From: Xestospongia bergquistia
Taxonomy: Eukaryota > Porifera > Demospongiae > Haplosclerida > Petrosiidae
Reading direction: 5' to 3'
Assembly (NCBI GenBank): GCA_963965975.1
Contig: OZ014424.1
Span: 4,464,001-4,528,000, forward strand
DNA: 64,000 bases
Under the pieces are notes generated by a model. That model ran no database searches, was not told the DNA's origin, and worked only from the letters and a program-made list of their open reading frames with translations. Below, piece after piece: positions 59,623-64,000 of this stretch. Each line of letters begins with the position of its first letter. Position 1 is the first letter of the stretch. Position numbers and translations under genes: made by a program.

Positions 59623-60622
59623 ATGAGTTATAATATCCTCCTCCTGTGTGTAGTAGTACCTCTGTTCTACTCTACTACTCTCATTGATACTGTCAATGGA
59701 AACTGTCCTCAAGGTATTATATTTAAATATATCATTTCGCTCTAGTCATTATTATCTTATAGACTGTCCTCTACCTAGAAGCTGTAGAGATTGGTATGAT
59801 TTAGGTATTAGGAAGAACTGTTATTATCCAATATATCCTGATGGAAACACTAAACATTTGGTAACTACTGTATACAACTCTACTAACAACATATATAGTA
59901 ATCTATTACAACTCAATAATATGTCTACATATCACACATTTAGGTCTACTGTGATATGAAGGGTACACACTGTGATGGGAAAGGTGGTTGGACTAGAGTG
60001 GCTTATCTTAATATGACTGAATTTGGTGCTACCTGTCCTCCTGGACTCTCATTACAACAATATAACAACATTAATCATGGAGTGTGTGGTCGACCTAATT
60101 CCTCCTTATCAGCTGGGTTGTAGTTCAATTATATTTTCCACTCTTGGTATTAAATACTACAAAGTGTGTGGACATGTTAGAGGTTATCGATGTGGCACTA
60201 CTAATCCATGCAGTAGTGGAGGTATAGACAGTTATTATTATGATGGAATTTCCATTACTTATGGACAAAATCTTCGTAGACACATCTGGACATACTTTGT
60301 TGGGTTACCAAAAGACATATTTGACTTATATGCCTGTCCATGTAGAACAGGTTACTCTGGTGGTAGAAAAGTAACATCATCTTTTATTGGTAATCATTAT
60401 TATTGTGAGTGTGATCTTAATCCTGGTAAGAGTTGTACTAATGAGATTCAGTGGAAATGTAAGAACTGTGATATACATAAAACTTCCTGTTGTACTAACT
60501 GTAAGGCCCCTTTGTTTTATCGAATACTTGATGATATGACTCAAGATGATATTGAACTGAGGGTGTGTGATAATAAAGATGGAAACATACTATTATATTT
60601 TATTGAACTATTTGTTCGTTGA
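59623..60622 (+). pseudogene. Array copy 16, one-base insertion and strong divergence
   Basis: Exons 59623-59713, 59763-59860 and 59944-60622. Signal peptide, DC, VYCDM and GGWT are intact. In exon 3 an extra G (CAGCTGGGTTGTAG against CAGCTGGTTGTAG, near 60117) shifts the frame into a TAG. After the insertion the normal frame is open for about 170 codons to IELFVR. That part is very diverged: RCGTTNPCSSGG after GY, ECDLNPGKSC, CTNCKAPLFYR, with gained Cys residues. It may be a pseudogene or a good gene with a one-base assembly error. Confidence 0.7.
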
Positions 60623-62079
60623 AAAACAAATTGTCAAGTTCACAATTAATTTGTCATTAAATGTGTTTCAACATTTTGACTTAGCTTAAAAAGAAGTTGG
60701 TTGTTGAAAAAAGTTTCAGTTTTTTAAAATTAAGGTTGCAAAGTGATGTTGTTGATGATGTGTTAATGATGAAAATACAGCTGTAGATATCCTTAAAGTA
60801 TGTTAGTTGAAGAGGAATTGTAAAAACTCAAATTTAAGCATATATAAAACTGTACTTTGAATAAGTAAATAAAATAAATTATTGCTTTAAAAGTTTAATA
60901 TATATTTGTTTATGGTCATATTTGTATTTCTTAGGTTATTTGATGTTTAATAAACACAAGTGAATACATTTTAAGTCATTAACATTGTATCATACAAGTT
61001 GTGAGATCAACTTGTAGTGTAATTACTATTTTTTAGTTAGACAAAAACAAGTTGGATTATAGGTTTATTTAATACAAACACAGAACACATACATATATAT
61101 ATTATCTAAATTGTAACTAATAGTTATGAGTACTAGCACACAATTAAAGACTCTAAAACCTTCTTTTAGTAGTACTACAATTTCTACAAATTTATCAACA
61201 AGAACATAGAGTTGTAAATACGAAGATAAGGTATGTTGAGTAATAATATATCCTCATTGTCCATTATTCTGTAGCCAGTCAGCTGTACACAGACATAAAT
61301 ACTATTGCCAATGTATTCTAAGAGTCATTCTAAGACATAAACAAGGTGTTCCTAGGCAACAGAGATTGTAACTCTGACATAATAGCCTCACCTCCAGGTT
61401 TATACAACAATATTGTAACATAGCTGCCTTTTAGTTTCATATATAAAGGTAACACATCATTGTTTATACAATAGATAGAAAATTTATTAATGTGGTGAGA
61501 CAGAGAGAAGGCATATACATGGGTGTACACTATGTGGTTGCAAATTTAACACATAGTTGAGGTGTGATCAATTATCACACAGTATATCATAATAACTTGA
61601 CTGGTCATTTCCTAACACATGACTCACTGTGCAAACTTGGGGGTGTGACATCAGGGTGTACTTAAGATAGCCCCATCCCCATATACATAGTAATATTGCA
61701 TACAATAGAAAACAAGTGGACATACACAAGTGCAATTGCAATCTGATTGGTCAATAATAATGAAATATAGAATTTGTTGTATCTACAAGTATATTGTTCA
61801 TATTTAATTTTTAATTATATTCCATAAATTAAACATTACTATCTACTATATTTATTACTATAAGTTGTATTAATTATAGTAATAGTTTATACAATAAATG
61901 AATTATCACTTGTGGTAATACTAACAAAACTACAGATCATGTGATCAGTATAAGGTCAAAGAAAGAGAAAGAGAGAAAGAGAGCAATGTGTGCTGAATAA
62001 AGTAACTTTCTAAAATACAAAAGTAGGTACTTTTAAAAGTAAGTAATAATGATATTTACTGATCTATTGTACTATAGGT
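60623..62079. other. Spacer before the TRAF-like gene
   Basis: 60916-61700 is the second copy of the downstream repeat seen after copy 15. The leader of the TRAF-like gene probably lies near 61940-62038 (purine-rich GAGAAAGAGAG), with an acceptor ACTATAG at 62071-62077 just before the start codon; the donor is uncertain. Confidence 0.5.
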
Positions 62080-63837
62080 ATGGCTGCTGGAGGTTATGAC
62101 TATACTTTTGTAAACAGTGATCTTCCTGAAGAGTTCCATTGTCTAATATGTACTTTCGTACCAAGACAACCTCATCAAGTTACTTGCTGTGGAAAGATCT
62201 ATTGTAGAGATTGTCTAGATGAGCTCAAAAAATCAAAGCAAAACGTCACTTGCCCCAATTGTCGTAAAAAAATTGCCAATAACTATTTCAAAGATATAAA
62301 TACAAAGAGAAAAATACGTCAACTCAAAGTTTACTGTACAAACAAAGAAAATGGCTGTCGTTACAAAGGAGAGTTGAAAGATTTAGAAGGTCATCTGACT
62401 CATTGTCTCTATCAGGTTGTAGAGTGTCCTAACCAATGTGATATACTAACAGTACAACGTCATCTATTACAACATCATCTCAAAGAAGACTGTCCTAACA
62501 GAGACGTGTCGTGTCCTCATTGTCATATTACTGACAAGCACAAAATAATCACTGGAACCCATCTTGAAAAGTGTCCTGGTCTATTAATACCTTGTCCTAA
62601 TGAAGGTTGTCAAGAACATATTAAACGGTGTGAGATACATATTCATAAGAGAAATTGTCTTAAAGAGATTGTTTCTTGTCACTATGATAGTGTCGGATGT
62701 AAACACCGAATAAAACGAGAAGAGCTAGATGAACATGATAGAATTTACATTCGACAACATTTAGAAATGACAGTAGACTCTCTACAACATCTCAATACCA
62801 GTGGAATAGTAAATATCAAAATGGAAAATTTCGAGGAATGTAAAGATAACAAACAAGAATGGTATAGCCCTGCATTCTATTCCTCTCCAGGTGGTTATAA
62901 GATGTGCTTGCGAGTAAACGCTAATGGTTATTGTGAAGCATCAGGTACTTATGTCTCTTGTTTCGTATGTCTAATGTCAGGTGTATATGATGACACATTG
63001 GAATGGCCATTCCAGGGAGAGGTCACAATAGAGTTACTAAACCAACTAGAAGACAAGAACCATAAGAAGAAAATTACATCATTTAACAAGTCAACGCCAC
63101 TAGAAGCTTCACAAAAGGTTGTGGGGAAAGCATATGACAAAGGATGGGGTTATCCAAAGTTCATTGCTCATTCAGAACTTTCTCTTAACTCATTGAATTA
63201 TCTCAAAGATGATACTCTCTATTTCAGAGTGAGTATTAATGTCACCTCCAAAACTAAACCTTGGCTAGCTAGAATGTTAGAAACGACAGCAACTACAATA
63301 AAACATTTAGAAATGGAAGTGAGCACATTAAAGTCTCACCTCAATACCAGTGGAATAGTGACCATAAAAATGACAGATTTCAAACATTATCAAGACGCCA
63401 ACCAAGAATGGCACAGTACTAGCTTCTACACATCTCCTGGTGGTTATAAAATGCATGTATGCATAGATGCTAATGGTTATGGAGATGGTAAAGGTACTCA
63501 TGTATCTTGTTTCGTATGTCTAATGCCAGGTGAATATGATGACACATTAGAGTGGCCATTCCAGGGAAAGGTCATTGTAGAGTTACTAAATCAACTAGAA
63601 GATAAGAACCACACAAAGAGTGTTATGAATTTCAATGAGTTAACACCATTGATATATAAACAAAGAGTAATTGGAAAATTATGTGGTGATGGATGGGGTT
63701 GGCAAAAGTTTATTTCTCACTCCGAGCTCTCTCTTGATTCTTTTCTACAATGCCAATATCTCAAAGATGATACTCTCTACTTCAGAGTTAGTGTGACTGT
63801 AATCTCCAAGACAAAGCCATGGCTAGCTAGTGTGTGA
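62080..63837 (+). CDS. TRAF-like protein: RING, TRAF zinc fingers, two MATH domains
   Basis: One uninterrupted coding exon of 585 residues. RING at about 21-62: C21-x2-C24, C36, C37, C42-x2-C45, C58-x2-C61; the usual His is replaced in the CCGKIYC motif. TRAF-type zinc fingers follow at about 75-225 (repeated C/H pattern such as CPNQCD, CPHCHI, CPNEGC). Two MATH (TRAF-C) domains follow, at about 241-398 and 421-582, each starting NTSGIV and containing DDTLEWPFQG, ELLNQLEDKNH and LKDDTLYFRV, ending TKPWLA. The two are clearly a tandem duplication. TRAFs normally have one MATH and a coiled coil before it; here the link is short (about 30 residues). Family role: trimeric adaptor and E3 ligase in receptor signalling; the receptor is unknown. 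A fragment of MATH sequence lies in the array at 14.8 kb. Confidence 0.92.
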   Translation: MAAGGYDYTFVNSDLPEEFHCLICTFVPRQPHQVTCCGKIYCRDCLDELKKSKQNVTCPNCRKKIANNYFKDINTKRKIRQLKVYCTNKENGCRYKGELKDLEGHLTHCLYQVVECPNQCDILTVQRHLLQHHLKEDCPNRDVSCPHCHITDKHKIITGTHLEKCPGLLIPCPNEGCQEHIKRCEIHIHKRNCLKEIVSCHYDSVGCKHRIKREELDEHDRIYIRQHLEMTVDSLQHLNTSGIVNIKMENFEECKDNKQEWYSPAFYSSPGGYKMCLRVNANGYCEASGTYVSCFVCLMSGVYDDTLEWPFQGEVTIELLNQLEDKNHKKKITSFNKSTPLEASQKVVGKAYDKGWGYPKFIAHSELSLNSLNYLKDDTLYFRVSINVTSKTKPWLARMLETTATTIKHLEMEVSTLKSHLNTSGIVTIKMTDFKHYQDANQEWHSTSFYTSPGGYKMHVCIDANGYGDGKGTHVSCFVCLMPGEYDDTLEWPFQGKVIVELLNQLEDKNHTKSVMNFNELTPLIYKQRVIGKLCGDGWGWQKFISHSELSLDSFLQCQYLKDDTLYFRVSVTVISKTKPWLASV

Positions 63838-64000
63838 TATCAAAGCAGTCATCATGTTTGAATCCAGTAGTATTGTTTATTTTAAGACACATAACTGAGT
63901 AGACTAATGTATATGTACAACTAATCTAATTTCATTATAGTTTAGTTAACGTGATCTTGTCGTGTATATTTAATAACAGACTTTATCATTACAAATCCTT
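63838..64000 (+). other. 3' flank of TRAF-like gene
   Basis: Probable 3' UTR; window ends here. No other feature seen. Confidence 0.5.

Overview
The window looks like nuclear DNA of a demosponge, with Amphimedon-type genes the closest match I can recall; this is inference. The grounds are AT-rich sequence, compact multi-exon genes with introns mostly under 300 bp, animal-type GT-AG splicing, and animal genes (CNOT1, Rho GTPases, a RING/TRAF-zinc-finger/MATH protein). No bacterial or organellar features, rRNA or tRNA were seen.

Three elements are interleaved. (1) The minus strand from 34351 down to 4746 carries 37 exons of CNOT1, the scaffold of the CCR4-NOT deadenylase complex. They join in frame into about 1,451 codons and end at a proper stop; the N-terminal third of the protein was not found. 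(2) The plus strand carries a tandem array of about 16 copies of a small secreted-protein gene: 9 intact, and the rest frameshifted, nonsense-bearing, chimeric or partial. Each intact copy has three exons: signal peptide, a short cysteine-containing exon, and a large exon. The protein begins like a fibrinogen C-terminal domain (DC...VYCDM...GGWT) and continues into a cysteine-rich region that is not canonical fibrinogen. (3) The array is interrupted by two divergent Rho-like GTPases (36.4-40.6 kb) and is followed by a TRAF-like gene with two MATH domains (62.1-63.8 kb).

Layout: 1-1.4 kb repeats and a fold-back element; 1.8-2.8 kb array copy 1; 4.7-11.9 kb CNOT1 3' exons; 11.9-28.9 kb one giant CNOT1 intron that holds array copies 2-7 on the opposite strand, a recent duplication of about 3.8 kb, a MATH-domain remnant and a Harbinger-like MITE; 28.9-34.4 kb CNOT1 exons for the MIF4G and linker regions; 35.1-40.6 kb the two GTPases; 41.2-60.6 kb array copies 8-16; 62.1-63.8 kb the TRAF-like gene.

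The main observation is the array itself. It is a nested, rapidly recombining family of secreted fibrinogen/intelectin-like proteins with a conserved promoter block, an invariant cysteine frame and short variable patches. Copies are visibly mosaic, and fragments of neighbouring genes (GTPase, MATH) have been caught up in the rearrangements. A role in recognition or innate immunity is plausible but is not shown by the sequence.
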